64,000 bases of DNA from Paracoccus sp. DMF-8 (GTDB lineage: Bacteria > Pseudomonadota > Alphaproteobacteria > Rhodobacterales > Rhodobacteraceae). The notes under the pieces are model-generated. The model worked only from the letters and a program-made list of their open reading frames with translations, ran no database searches and was not told the origin of the DNA. The DNA lies in the NCBI RefSeq assembly GCF_029309835.1, contig NZ_JARJHL010000017.1, forward strand, positions 372,001-436,000. The letters are read 5' to 3'. Below are positions 18,218 to 27,118 of the stretch, piece by piece (position 1 is the stretch's first letter; each line of letters opens with the position of its first letter). The translations under genes and the position numbers were made by a program.

Positions 18218-18295
18218 AGATATGAGGTCAACTCAAGCAAGACGGCCGCCTTTCCCCGGCCTGCCCTGCCGCATGGACTGAAGCGGCGGAGATCC

Positions 18296-19054
18296 TCAGC
18301 GCAGCACCCTGCGCAGCCCGTCCTGCACCTTCAGAAGCGGCGCGAGATACAGGGAAACCAGATCGTCCGCGCTGGCCTGCACAACCGCCACGCCGGTATT
18401 CAATGCCGCGACCACTTTCCCATGGGCGTTAAGGATCGGCACGGCGATAGAGCGCAATCCCAGTTCGATCTCCTGATCGATGACGGCGTAGCCATCGGCC
18501 CAGGCGCGCTGGACACGTTCCATGATTTCCTCTGGCGAGGTCAGGCTGTGCGCGGTGCGCGGCGTCAGGTCCGATCCTTCAACGATCGCGCGTGCCGCAG
18601 GGTCCGACATCGCCGCCAGCAGCACGCGCCCCATCGAGGTGCAATGCGCGGGAAGGCGAGAGCCGGGCATCAGGCCAATCGACATGACCCTGCGCTGTGC
18701 CGCACGCGCAAGGTAAACGATTTCGGCGCCGTCGAGGATCGAAACCGAACTGGACTGCCCGATCTGTTCGGACAGCTGATCCAGCCAAGGCTGCACCAGT
18801 TGCGCCAGCGGCATCGCGGCCAGCGCCCCCATGCCCAACCGCAGCACGCGCGGCGTCAGGGTAAAGAATTTGCCGTCATATTCGGCATATCCCAGATGAT
18901 GCAGCGTCAGCAGGCAGCGCCGCGCGGTCGCCCGGTCCAGTCCGGTGGCTTCGGACACGTCCGAAATCGACAGGCGCGGCTTTTCGGCGCGAAAAGCCTC
19001 GATGACCGCGAGCCCCTTGCCCAACGAGGCGATGAAATCGGTTTTGTTCACCAT
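18296..19054 (-). CDS. IclR-family regulator of the beta-ketoadipate genes (PcaR/PcaU type)
   Basis: A 252-residue IclR protein. The winged helix at residues 1-75 contains ISDVSEATGLDRATARRCLLTLHHLGY. The effector domain has SSVSILDGAEIVYLARAA and PAHCTSMGRVLLA, typical of the PcaR/PcaU/PobR group, which sense beta-ketoadipate or protocatechuate. It is divergent from pcaIJF with a 110-bp gap, so it most likely activates pcaIJF. I use the ATG at 19054; a GTG two codons earlier is possible. Confidence 0.85.
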   Translation of the reverse strand: MVNKTDFIASLGKGLAVIEAFRAEKPRLSISDVSEATGLDRATARRCLLTLHHLGYAEYDGKFFTLTPRVLRLGMGALAAMPLAQLVQPWLDQLSEQIGQSSSVSILDGAEIVYLARAAQRRVMSIGLMPGSRLPAHCTSMGRVLLAAMSDPAARAIVEGSDLTPRTAHSLTSPEEIMERVQRAWADGYAVIDQEIELGLRSIAVPILNAHGKVVAALNTGVAVVQASADDLVSLYLAPLLKVQDGLRRVLR

Positions 19055-19077
19055 GCGCACGATATTTTACGTTAGTT

Positions 19078-19103
19078 GAACAAATATCAATATGCGAACG
19101 AAA
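19078..19103. promoter_or_regulatory. Candidate IclR operator between the regulator and pcaI
   Basis: Two direct copies of GAAC(A/G)AAA start 18 bp apart (19078 and 19096) in an AT-rich 110-bp divergent promoter region. IclR-type activators of pca genes commonly bind repeats in this position. The assignment rests on position and repetition only. Confidence 0.35.
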
Positions 19104-19164
19104 ACTCTGGCTTCGAATCTGACCTGCGGGCATGACCCGCTCAGAAATCGTAGCGGAGGAGTTC

Positions 19165-19899
19165 ATGGACAAACGCATCCCCACATTGGCGCAGGCCGTG
19201 GCCGACATACCCGACGGCGCCACGGTGATGATCGGCGGCTTTGGCGGCTCGGGCGCGCCGATTGAACTGATCCATGCGCTGATCGACCGTTATCTGGCCA
19301 CCGGCAGCCCCAAAAACCTGACCGTCATCAACAACAATGCCGGCAACGGCCATGTCGGCATTGCCGCGATGATCGAACAGGGCATGGTCCGCAAGATGAT
19401 CTGTTCCTTTCCCCGTTCGGCGGATCCCAAGGTCTTTACCGACAGATATCTCGCTGGCGAAATCGAACTGGAACTGGTTCCGCAGGGCACGCTGGCCGAA
19501 CGCATCCGGGCGGGCGGCGCGGGCATTCCGGCCTTTTACACCCCGACGAGCTACGGCACCGACTTGGCCAAGGGCAAGCCGGTCGCGGAATTCGACGGCC
19601 GCAGCTATGTTCAGGAACGCTGGCTGAAGGCCGATGTGGCGCTGATCAAGGCTGAACTGGGCGACCACCACGGCAACCTGACCTATCGCATGGCGGCGCG
19701 GAACTTTTCGCCCCTGATGGCCACCGCTGCGGCCAAGACGGTGGCCCAGGTCAGCCGGGCGGTCGAACCGGGCGATATCGACCCCGAATCCGTGATCACA
19801 CCGGGCATCTTTATCGGCGGCATCGTCGAAGTTTCCGATCCCGCACAGGAAGAAGACCTGAATCGCGCCAACGCATATTACCCGAAGGTGACGGCATGA
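19165..19899 (+). CDS. pcaI: 3-oxoadipate CoA-transferase alpha subunit PcaI
   Basis: A 244-residue class I CoA-transferase alpha subunit. It has the GGFGGSGAPIELI loop near residue 25 and the family block NNNAGNGHVGIAAMIEQGMVRKMICSFPRS. It works with PcaJ to move CoA from succinyl-CoA to beta-ketoadipate. I chose the ATG at 19165 because GCGGAGGA ends 5 bp upstream; the longer form from 19132 lacks a ribosome site. It overlaps pcaJ by 4 bp. Confidence 0.93.
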   Translation: MDKRIPTLAQAVADIPDGATVMIGGFGGSGAPIELIHALIDRYLATGSPKNLTVINNNAGNGHVGIAAMIEQGMVRKMICSFPRSADPKVFTDRYLAGEIELELVPQGTLAERIRAGGAGIPAFYTPTSYGTDLAKGKPVAEFDGRSYVQERWLKADVALIKAELGDHHGNLTYRMAARNFSPLMATAAAKTVAQVSRAVEPGDIDPESVITPGIFIGGIVEVSDPAQEEDLNRANAYYPKVTA

Positions 19900-20567
19900 C
19901 CGATAAGCTGACCAACGCCCAGATCGCCTGGCGCGCCGCCCAGGACATCGCCGATGGCGCCTATGTGAACCTCGGCATCGGCTTCCCCGAGATGGTTGCC
20001 CGCTTTCAGCCGCCGGGGCGGCAGGCCATTTTCCACACCGAAAACGGCATCCTCGGCTTTGGCGAGGCCCCGGAACCCGGGGCCGAGGATTGGGACCTGA
20101 TCAACGCCGGAAAAAAGGCGGTGACGCTGAAACCCGGCACGGCCTTTTTCCATCACGCCGACAGCTTCGCCATGGTGCGCGGCGGGCATCTGGACGTGGC
20201 GATCCTTGGCGCCTATCAGGTGGCGCAGAACGGCGACCTTGCGAACTGGTCCACCGGCCCCAAGGGCGTGCCCGCCGTGGGCGGCGCGATGGATCTGGTG
20301 CATGGCGCGAAACGTGTGGCCGTCATCACCGATCACGTCACCAAGGACGGCAAGCCCAAGCTGCTGGCCGCCTGCACCCTGCCGCTGACCGGCGTTGGCT
20401 GCGTGACCCGCGTCTATACCTCGCTCGCCGTGGTGGACATTCAGGACGGCCGCTTCGTGCTGCGCGAGAAGCTGCCCGCCATTTCCCTTGACAATCTGCA
20501 AGCCGTGACCGGCGCAGAACTGCATCTGGACGGTGCGGTTGGCGATCTGGTCGTGCCGGAGCTGTGA
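19896..20567 (+). CDS. pcaJ: 3-oxoadipate CoA-transferase beta subunit PcaJ
   Basis: A 223-residue beta subunit with GIGFPEMVARF and the catalytic-glutamate block HTENGILGFGEAP (ENG motif near residue 48). The C-terminal LPLTGVGCVTRVYTSLAVVD is also conserved. The Glu forms the CoA thioester during transfer. Start and stop are fixed by the ATGA overlap with pcaI and by the pcaF ATG that follows 1 bp after the stop. Confidence 0.93.
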   Translation: MTDKLTNAQIAWRAAQDIADGAYVNLGIGFPEMVARFQPPGRQAIFHTENGILGFGEAPEPGAEDWDLINAGKKAVTLKPGTAFFHHADSFAMVRGGHLDVAILGAYQVAQNGDLANWSTGPKGVPAVGGAMDLVHGAKRVAVITDHVTKDGKPKLLAACTLPLTGVGCVTRVYTSLAVVDIQDGRFVLREKLPAISLDNLQAVTGAELHLDGAVGDLVVPEL

Positions 20568-20568
20568 C

Positions 20569-21768
20569 ATGACCGAAGTTTTCATCTGCGACTATATCCG
20601 CACGCCCATCGGCCGTTTCGGCGGGGCGCTGTCATCCGTCCGTGCCGACGATCTGGGCGCCATCCCGCTGCGGGCGCTGATGGCGCGTCATGCCGGGCTG
20701 GACTGGCAGGCGGTGGATGAGGTGGTCTATGGCTGCGCCAATCAGGCGGGCGAGGATAACCGCAACGTCGCCCGCATGTCCCTGCTGCTGGCGGGCCTGC
20801 CGGTCGAGGTGCCCGGCACCACCGTCAACCGGCTGTGCGGTTCGGGCATGGACGCGGTGCTGATCGCCGCGCGCCAGATCGCTGCGGGCGAGGCCGGGCT
20901 GGTCATCGCGGGTGGGGTGGAAAGCATGAGCCGCGCGCCCTTCGTGCTGCCCAAGGCGGAAAGCGCCTTTTCCCGCGCGGCGGAAATCCACGACACCACC
21001 ATCGGCTGGCGTTTCGTGAACCCGGCGATGGATGCGGCCTATGGCACGGATTCCATGCCGCAGACCGGCCAGAATGTCGCCGACGATTACGGCATCTCGC
21101 GTGATGCGCAGGACGCGATGGCGCTGGCCTCACAAGCCAAGGCCGCGGCGGCGATTGCGAACGGGCGGCTGGCGCGAGAGATCACGCCGGTTTCCGTGCC
21201 GCAGCGCAAGGGCGATCCGGTCGTGGTGGATACCGACGAACATCCCCGCGCCACCACGCCCGAGGCGCTGGCCAAGCTGCGCCCGCTATTCGCGAATGGT
21301 TCGGTCACGGCGGGCAATGCCTCGGGCGTGAATGACGGGGCGGCGGCGCTGATCCTTGCCTCCGAGGCGGCGGCGAAGCAGCACGGGCTGACCCCCATCG
21401 CCCGCGTGCTGGGCGGAGCGACGGCGGGCGTGCCGCCGCGCATCATGGGCATCGGCCCGGCTCCGGCTTCGCAGAAACTGCTGGCCCGGCTTGGCCTGAC
21501 CCCGGCCGATTTCGACGTGATCGAGCTGAATGAGGCTTTCGCGGCCCAAGGCATCGCCACCCTGCGCCAGCTGGGCATCGCCGATGACGACCCGCGCGTG
21601 AACCCGAACGGCGGGGCGATTGCACTGGGCCATCCGCTTGGCATGTCGGGCGCGCGGATCACCGGCACGGCGGCGCTGGAACTGGCGCTGAATGGCGGGC
21701 GGCGCTCGCTGTCCACGATGTGCATCGGCGTCGGCCAAGGCATAGCCATCGCGCTGGAACGGGTCTGA
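20569..21768 (+). CDS. pcaF: 3-oxoadipyl-CoA thiolase PcaF
   Basis: A 399-residue thiolase. The nucleophile Cys is in VNRLCGSGMDAV (near residue 90), the catalytic His in GGAIALGHPLGMSGAR and the second Cys in STMCIGVGQGIA. It cleaves beta-ketoadipyl-CoA to succinyl-CoA and acetyl-CoA, the last step of the pathway. The start at 20569 is 1 bp after the pcaJ stop; codons upstream in frame belong to pcaJ. Confidence 0.93.
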   Translation: MTEVFICDYIRTPIGRFGGALSSVRADDLGAIPLRALMARHAGLDWQAVDEVVYGCANQAGEDNRNVARMSLLLAGLPVEVPGTTVNRLCGSGMDAVLIAARQIAAGEAGLVIAGGVESMSRAPFVLPKAESAFSRAAEIHDTTIGWRFVNPAMDAAYGTDSMPQTGQNVADDYGISRDAQDAMALASQAKAAAAIANGRLAREITPVSVPQRKGDPVVVDTDEHPRATTPEALAKLRPLFANGSVTAGNASGVNDGAAALILASEAAAKQHGLTPIARVLGGATAGVPPRIMGIGPAPASQKLLARLGLTPADFDVIELNEAFAAQGIATLRQLGIADDDPRVNPNGGAIALGHPLGMSGARITGTAALELALNGGRRSLSTMCIGVGQGIAIALERV

Positions 21769-22086
21769 CAAGGATATCGTGGCGGCGTGCCCCTGATGGG
21801 GGCACGCTATTCCGGCGATGACATGAAGGTTACGGCAGCCGTCGGACGGCGTCCATTCCAGCACCCGTAGGTCAGGAAAACAGCCGGGGGATATGCCAAA
21901 CCTGTCTGGCGCATTCCGGTCACGCCGATGCGACCCAGACATGAACGCCACGGGCAAAGGATGTGCATTCCTTCCCGCCGCACGAACCGTTCCAACGGAC
22001 GCAGGACGGCCCTGCCCCGGGCCGCCATGACCTGAACCGCCCTGCCCCGGGCCATCCGAAAGAATGGCCCGGGCCGACATCGACGA
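21769..22086. other. Intergenic region with short direct repeats
   Basis: No gene is seen. A 15-bp direct repeat GCCCTGCCCCGGGCC occurs at 22009 and 22039. Its second copy forms the left arm of the terminator hairpin at 22046-22073. Confidence 0.6.
22046..22073. terminator. Bidirectional terminator between pcaF and the TonB receptor remnant
   Basis: A perfect 10-bp stem CCCGGGCCAT / ATGGCCCGGG with an 8-nt loop sits between two convergent genes. The receptor stop is 14 bp to the right. T tracts are weak on both strands. Confidence 0.6.
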
Positions 22087-23460
22087 TCAGAACGTCTTGT
22101 TCAGCGAAAGGTAGAAGGCCCGACCCGCTTCATTGAAGGTATTGGCGCCCTGTCCGGTGCGGAACAACTGCTTGTTGAAGATATTGTTGACCCCTGCCGA
22201 GAGTTCCGCCTGATCCGTCACATCCCAGTTCATGCCCAGATTCACCAGGGCATAGGATGGGCGTTCGTCCAGGTCGGTTTGCTCGACGCCGGTATGCACC
22301 GCCACCTTCGCCGCCTTGATCCTGCCGTAATGCGTGGCGGAAACGGTAAAGGTCAGGTCGTCGCGCGCATACCAGTCAAGCGAGGCGTTGATCGTATGGT
22401 CCGGCACCAGACTCAGCGCGTTGCCGGTCCGCTTGTCGCGGGATTCGATCATCTTGGTGAGGTTGAGGGCATATTCGCCATCTCCGAATTCGGTCGAGAA
22501 ATTGCCCTCGATGCCTTCGATGACCGCCTCCGGCGTATTTTCCCATTGCAGGATCGCGCCACCGCCAGGCCGGTCGCCGCGATCACTGAAACCCGGAGCA
22601 ATGCGGTTCTTGTAGTCATTGTGGAACCAGGTCAGGCTGGCGTCGATCCCGTTGACACCACGATACGCGACGCCGATTTCCTTGTTGAAGCTGGTTTCGG
22701 CCTCAAGGTCCGGATTGCCCCGGATCTCGCAAGGCGTCTCAACCCCCGGAGGGCAGCCCATGCCCATCGTGCTGTAGACATAGTTCGGGTTCAAGTTGCG
22801 GGTGTTACGGGTATTTTCCCACTGGATATAGCTGTGGGACTCGCCAAAGCTGTATTCACCGCGATGCGTCGCCGACAGGGTGCGGCGCAACATGCGGTTG
22901 GTTTCCAGACCGATCAGGTTTTCGTCATTCACATCGGCCTGCACGTCCCCACCTGCGGGATCCCCCGCGTACCGGTTGCCCTGACGCGAGAAGTTGAACT
23001 CGAAATCAAGCTCATGTCCCTCGATGGGCAGCCAGGTCAGAAGCAGGCCGAGATCCTTGTTCACAACGCCTTCACGCCCGGCATACGGGGTTTCCAGCCC
23101 TGCTTCGGCGGCTGCGTCCGCGTTCAGCTCGGTGCTGTCGGGATCGGATTTGTTGTAATTGCCAAAGACCCGGAAACTCCAGTTCTCGCCCATCGGACCG
23201 GCCAGCATGAAATTGGTCCGGACGCTTCCGCCTTCAAGGTCGCTGTCGGGCATGTTTGCATGCAATCCGACCGAGCCGGTGAAAATCTCGGGCCGCTTGG
23301 TGACGATATTCACGACACCGCCGGCAGCACCCGCGCCATAGCGCGCCGCCGCCGGGCCGCGCAGCACCTCGATACGTTCGATCAGTCCGGCGGGTACCCA
23401 GTTCAGATCGCCGCGCGTGTCGCGTTCGGCCTGCCGCCCCATGCGGATCGAGTTGCGCGA
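22087..23460 (-). pseudogene. TonB-dependent siderophore receptor (FepA/PfeA type), truncated
   Basis: The frame encodes the late plug and barrel of a ferric-enterobactin-type receptor. Recognisable parts are SRNSIRMGRQAERDTRGDL, ERIEVLRGPAAARYG and GGVVNI, and the protein ends in a normal C-terminal Phe after AFYLSLNK. The signal peptide, TonB box and first part of the plug are absent: homology starts abruptly at about 23460. The barrel is also short. ENTRNTRNLN runs directly into NPNYVYSTMGMGCPPG, which in intact receptors lies well over 100 residues further on, so an in-frame internal deletion is likely. The product cannot be exported or function. It is head-to-head with the equally truncated response regulator. 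Confidence 0.85.
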
Positions 23461-23465
23461 CATGC

Positions 23466-24049
23466 TGGACACCGCCGTCATCCATCTGGCCGTCATAGAC
23501 ATCATGATGCCGGGCGAAAGCGGGCTGAGCCTGTGCCGCGACCTGACGCGGGAACGTCGCACCCCCGTAATCCTGCTGACCGCCCGTGCCGAGGAAACCG
23601 ATCGCATCGACGGGCTGGAACTTGGCGCCGACGACTATGTCACCAAGCCATTCAATCCCCGTGAACTGGTCGCCCGGATTCGCGCGGTGCTGCGCCGGGT
23701 GCCGGCCAGCCAGCCCCAGCCCGGCACGGCCTGCAGGCGCTTTGGCGAATTTGTCCATGATCCGCTGCGGGAACGGCTGATGACCGATCAGGGGCATGAA
23801 ATCGAGCTGACCACCGGCGAAAACAGGTTGCTGGGCGCCCTGCTGGATCATCCGGGAAAGACGCTGTCGCGGATGCGGCTGCTGGACCTGATCCACGGGC
23901 GCGAGGCACGCGCCTATGATCGCGCCGTGGACAACACGATCAGCCGTCTGCGGCGCAAGCTTGGCGACGACAGGCGGAGATCGCGCCTGATTGTCACGGA
24001 ATGGGGCGGCGGCTACCGCATCGCGGTCCCCGTCGAGCAACTGCGATGA
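23466..24049 (+). pseudogene. OmpR-family response regulator lacking its receiver N terminus
   Basis: Recognisable sequence starts at AVIHLAVIDIMMPGESGLSLCRDL, which includes the phosphoacceptor Asp. It continues through LLTARAEETDRIDGLELGADDYVTKPF to a complete winged-helix output domain ending GGGYRIAVPVEQLR. The first roughly 50 residues of the receiver (beta-1, the acidic pair, helix 1) are missing. Codons back to 23417 in frame derive from the receptor's opposite strand. The gene overlaps the kinase by 4 bp. An intact version would have controlled the divergent receptor. As it stands the receiver cannot fold normally. Confidence 0.8.
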
Positions 24050-25410
24050 GCCGTTTGCGCCACCTTGCCCCTTCGGGTCTGGCAGCCCGTTTCTCGCTGC
24101 TGCTGATTGTCGCGCTGGTCGGGGTCAATGCGATCGCGGCCTTTCTTCTGGCCCGGGAAGGATCGGGCTTTGATCAGGCCGTGCGCATCCAGCGCGACAT
24201 GGGGCGGCTGGTGGCGCTGGTCACGGCGCTGGAGGAGGTCGATTCCGCCACGGGTGAGACGATTCTGGCGCAAAGCAACACCGGCTATACACGTTTCTTC
24301 GTGGCCCCCGACCCCGTCAGCCCGGCGGGTGTCCCGTCTTTGCCCGGTATCGAGCAGGAGGTCCGTATTGCCCTGCCCGGACATGCGGTCCATGCCTTCG
24401 ATGGCGGACATGATGCATCGGTATCGGACCAGCCCATGCTGCTGCTTCTGTCGGTGCAACTGGGCGCCGGCGTGCATGCGGGGCATTGGCTGAATTCGCT
24501 GCTTTATCCGCTTCCGCCAACGCGGGCATGGCCCCGCAAGATCCCTTTCTTCATCCCGTTGGCGGCCTCGCTGCTGGGAACACTGGTCGTCGGGCTGATC
24601 TTCACCCGCCGCATGACCGCGCCCTTGCAGGAACTTTCCCGCGCCGCATGGGCGGCAGGCAATGGCGACCGCAGCGCCCGCGTCACCGAAACAGGCGCGC
24701 GCGAGTTGCGCGAGGCGGCGGCGGCCTTCAACGACATGCAGCAGCGCATCGCCAATTTCGATGCCGAGCGGATGCGCCTTGTCGCGGCCATCGGACATGA
24801 CCTGCGCACGCCCATCACCGGCCTGCGCATCCGCGCCGAGATGCTGGAAAACGAAGACATCCGGGAACCCTTCATCCGCACGCTGGACGATATGGCGGTG
24901 ATCGCCGAAGATCTGCTGCAATACGGGCGTGGGGGTCAGGACGGCGAAGCGCCGGTTGCGACCGATCTGGTGGCGCTGCTGGGCCAGCTTTGCCATGATC
25001 GCGGTGCCGCTTCTGAAACGCGCGGGCGGATTGCCCTGCGCTTGCGGCCGGTGGCGATCAGCCGTGCCCTTGGCAATCTGATCGACAACGCGGTCCGCTA
25101 TGGCGCGACGGCCGTGGTCCGGGTCAGGCAATCCGGGCAGCAGGTCGCGGTGGTGATCGAGGATGACGGGCCGGGAATCGCGCCGCACCTTCTGGAGCAC
25201 GTCTTCGAGCCGTTTTTCCGCGGCGAGGACAGCCGCAATCTGGATACCGGCGGGGCGGGGCTTGGGCTGGCCATCGCCCGGCAGATCATCTCCGAACATG
25301 GCGGCAGCATAACCCTGAGCAACCGGGCGACCGGTGGCCTGCGGGCAGAGGTCAGGCTGCCGGACTGCCAGACCCGGACCAATGGCACAAACAGCAGGAG
25401 CAACGCATGA
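24046..25410 (+). CDS. Sensor histidine kinase
   Basis: A 454-residue membrane kinase. Membrane helices lie near residues 13-35 and 166-188 and flank a periplasmic region of about 130 residues. A HAMP-like linker follows (FTRRMTAPLQELSRAAW). The H box is GHDLRTPITGLR (His near 251), N box NLIDNAVRYG, D box EDDGPGI and G box GAGLGLAIA. The ATG overlaps the response regulator stop by 4 bp, which fixes the start. The kinase looks intact, but its partner has lost the receiver N terminus. It is therefore probably an orphan remnant of a siderophore-responsive two-component system. Confidence 0.88.
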   Translation: MSRLRHLAPSGLAARFSLLLIVALVGVNAIAAFLLAREGSGFDQAVRIQRDMGRLVALVTALEEVDSATGETILAQSNTGYTRFFVAPDPVSPAGVPSLPGIEQEVRIALPGHAVHAFDGGHDASVSDQPMLLLLSVQLGAGVHAGHWLNSLLYPLPPTRAWPRKIPFFIPLAASLLGTLVVGLIFTRRMTAPLQELSRAAWAAGNGDRSARVTETGARELREAAAAFNDMQQRIANFDAERMRLVAAIGHDLRTPITGLRIRAEMLENEDIREPFIRTLDDMAVIAEDLLQYGRGGQDGEAPVATDLVALLGQLCHDRGAASETRGRIALRLRPVAISRALGNLIDNAVRYGATAVVRVRQSGQQVAVVIEDDGPGIAPHLLEHVFEPFFRGEDSRNLDTGGAGLGLAIARQIISEHGGSITLSNRATGGLRAEVRLPDCQTRTNGTNSRSNA

Positions 25411-25986
25411 CCCGCGACGCAAGACAGGACTATATCAGCGGGATCGCCTATCCTGCCTTCTTTCACCGCGAACAGTCGCCGGTCTGGACCGCCTCGGTCG
25501 CGGCTGCCCTTGGCCGCGCCGCGCCGGATCCCGCCCGCGCGCGCTGCTGCGGCGCGCGAACTGGCGGCTGCTGCCCGCCGCACCGGCACCCGGCGGGCTG
25601 GTTTTCCAGGCCCGGATCGGCCCGGTCGATGGCGACGCCCGCATCTTCGGCCCGCTGCTGGCGCGGCTGCGCGAAGGCCCGGCCAGCTTTGCCGGGCTGG
25701 AGACGATCCAGCCCTTTACCGGCCGCGCCCCGGCCTGCTCAACCAGTCCTTGCAGACGCTGCTGTGGTCGGGCGCGGCGCATCCGGTCGTGCCGGTCGGC
25801 GATCCGGCGCCCTCGGCGCGGCTGAACCGGCATCTGCTGGCCGGGCGGGCGCAGGGTCAGGCGGTTCCGGCGCTGGCCTGCCCGGCACTGGGGTCCGGGC
25901 TGGCCTTTGGCGCCGGGGATCTGGACGCACTGGCCACAGGCCGCGCCGGGCGCGACCTGCGTCATCTGACCGCGCTGAAGGGATGA
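25407..25986 (+). pseudogene. Methyltransferase with regulatory domain, decayed remnant
   Basis: Three frames in succession give pieces of one protein. The first (from the ATG at 25407, overlapping the kinase stop) reads DYISGIAYPAFFHREQSPVW, like the N terminus of SAM-dependent methyltransferases carrying a methyltransferase regulatory domain. The second reads LLRRANWRLLPAAPAPGGLVF. The third reads LLNQSLQTLLWSGAAHPV and continues to the stop at 25986. The SAM-binding domain that should lie between the first and second parts is gone. I infer a large internal deletion plus two frameshifts. The family call is tentative. Confidence 0.55.
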
Positions 25987-26076
25987 ACAGGCGCCCGATC
26001 ACGGCATGATGATCGCCTTCAGCGGACAGATCCGTGGCAGAATAAAGCCTGCCGCCACGCAACAGGGAGACAGCCG

Positions 26077-26964
26077 ATGACCAGACTGACCGCAAGGGAT
26101 TTTCCGCAGGAACTGCTGGAGCTTTACGATTTCTATGCCCATGGCCGCATCACCAAGCGCGAATTCCTGGACCGCGCGGGCAAGTTCGCGGTGGGCGGGC
26201 TGACAGCGACGGCGCTGCTGGGGATGCTGCGCCCGGATTATGCGCTGGCCCAGCAGATCGCCTTTACCGACCCCGATATCGTCGCGGAATATGTCACCTA
26301 CCCCTCGCCCAACGGACATGAGGAGGTGCGCGGCTATCTGGTGCGGCCCTCGGGCGCAAGCGGCCCGGTGCCGGGCGTGGTCGTGGTCCACGAAAACCGT
26401 GGCCTGAACCCTTATATCGAGGATGTCGCCCGCCGCGTCGCCAAGGCGGGTTTCGTGGCGCTGGCACCCGACGGGCTGACATCGCAGGGCGGCTATCCCG
26501 GCAATGACGACCGGGGCCGCGAATTGCAGCAGCAGGTCGATCCGGCGCGGCTGATGAACGATTTCTTTGCCGCCATCGAATGGCTTCTGGCCAGCGACCT
26601 GACCACCGACAAGATCGGCATCACCGGCTTTTGCTATGGTGGCGGGGTGTCGAACGCGGCCACCGTGGCCTATCCCGAACTTGCCGCGGCAGTGCCCTTT
26701 TATGGCCGGCAGGCCCCGGTCGAGGACGTGCCCAGCATCAGCGCCCCGCTGCTGCTGCAATTCGCCGAGCATGACGAGAACGTCAATGCAGGCTGGCCCG
26801 CCTATGAGGCGGCGCTAAAGGAACACGGCAAGACCTATGAGGCGCATGTCTATCCCGGCACCAATCACGGTTTCCACAACGATTCCACCCCGCGCTATGA
26901 CAGGGAAGCGGCGGAACTGGCCTGGCAACGGACCATCGACTGGTTCAACCGCTGGCTGATCTGA
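26077..26964 (+). CDS. Dienelactone hydrolase family protein (YghX-like)
   Basis: A 295-residue alpha/beta hydrolase. A roughly 60-residue N-terminal extension with the hydrophobic stretch AVGGLTATALLGMLRP looks like a Tat-less anchor or signal-like segment. The hydrolase domain has VVVVHENRGLNPYIEDVARR with the DLH Glu, the nucleophile elbow GFCYGGG (Cys) and NHGFHNDST with the catalytic His. The presence of Cys rather than Ser supports the carboxymethylenebutenolidase family. It could hydrolyse dienelactone-like lactones. No chlorocatechol genes accompany it, so a role in aromatic breakdown is unproven. It stands alone between a pseudogene and the ureohydrolase. Confidence 0.82.
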   Translation: MTRLTARDFPQELLELYDFYAHGRITKREFLDRAGKFAVGGLTATALLGMLRPDYALAQQIAFTDPDIVAEYVTYPSPNGHEEVRGYLVRPSGASGPVPGVVVVHENRGLNPYIEDVARRVAKAGFVALAPDGLTSQGGYPGNDDRGRELQQQVDPARLMNDFFAAIEWLLASDLTTDKIGITGFCYGGGVSNAATVAYPELAAAVPFYGRQAPVEDVPSISAPLLLQFAEHDENVNAGWPAYEAALKEHGKTYEAHVYPGTNHGFHNDSTPRYDREAAELAWQRTIDWFNRWLI

Positions 26965-27118
26965 TCGTCGGTGACAGGGATGGCCTGAACGCGCAAGGCA
27001 AAGAGGCAGCCGCCCGGCGATCCGCCGCCACTATGGCAGACGGATCACCGCGCAATATCAAGGCGTTCAGGGTTGTTTTCAGCCCGCTACACAGCGACCT
27101 GCCACGGGCTTGCCCCGC

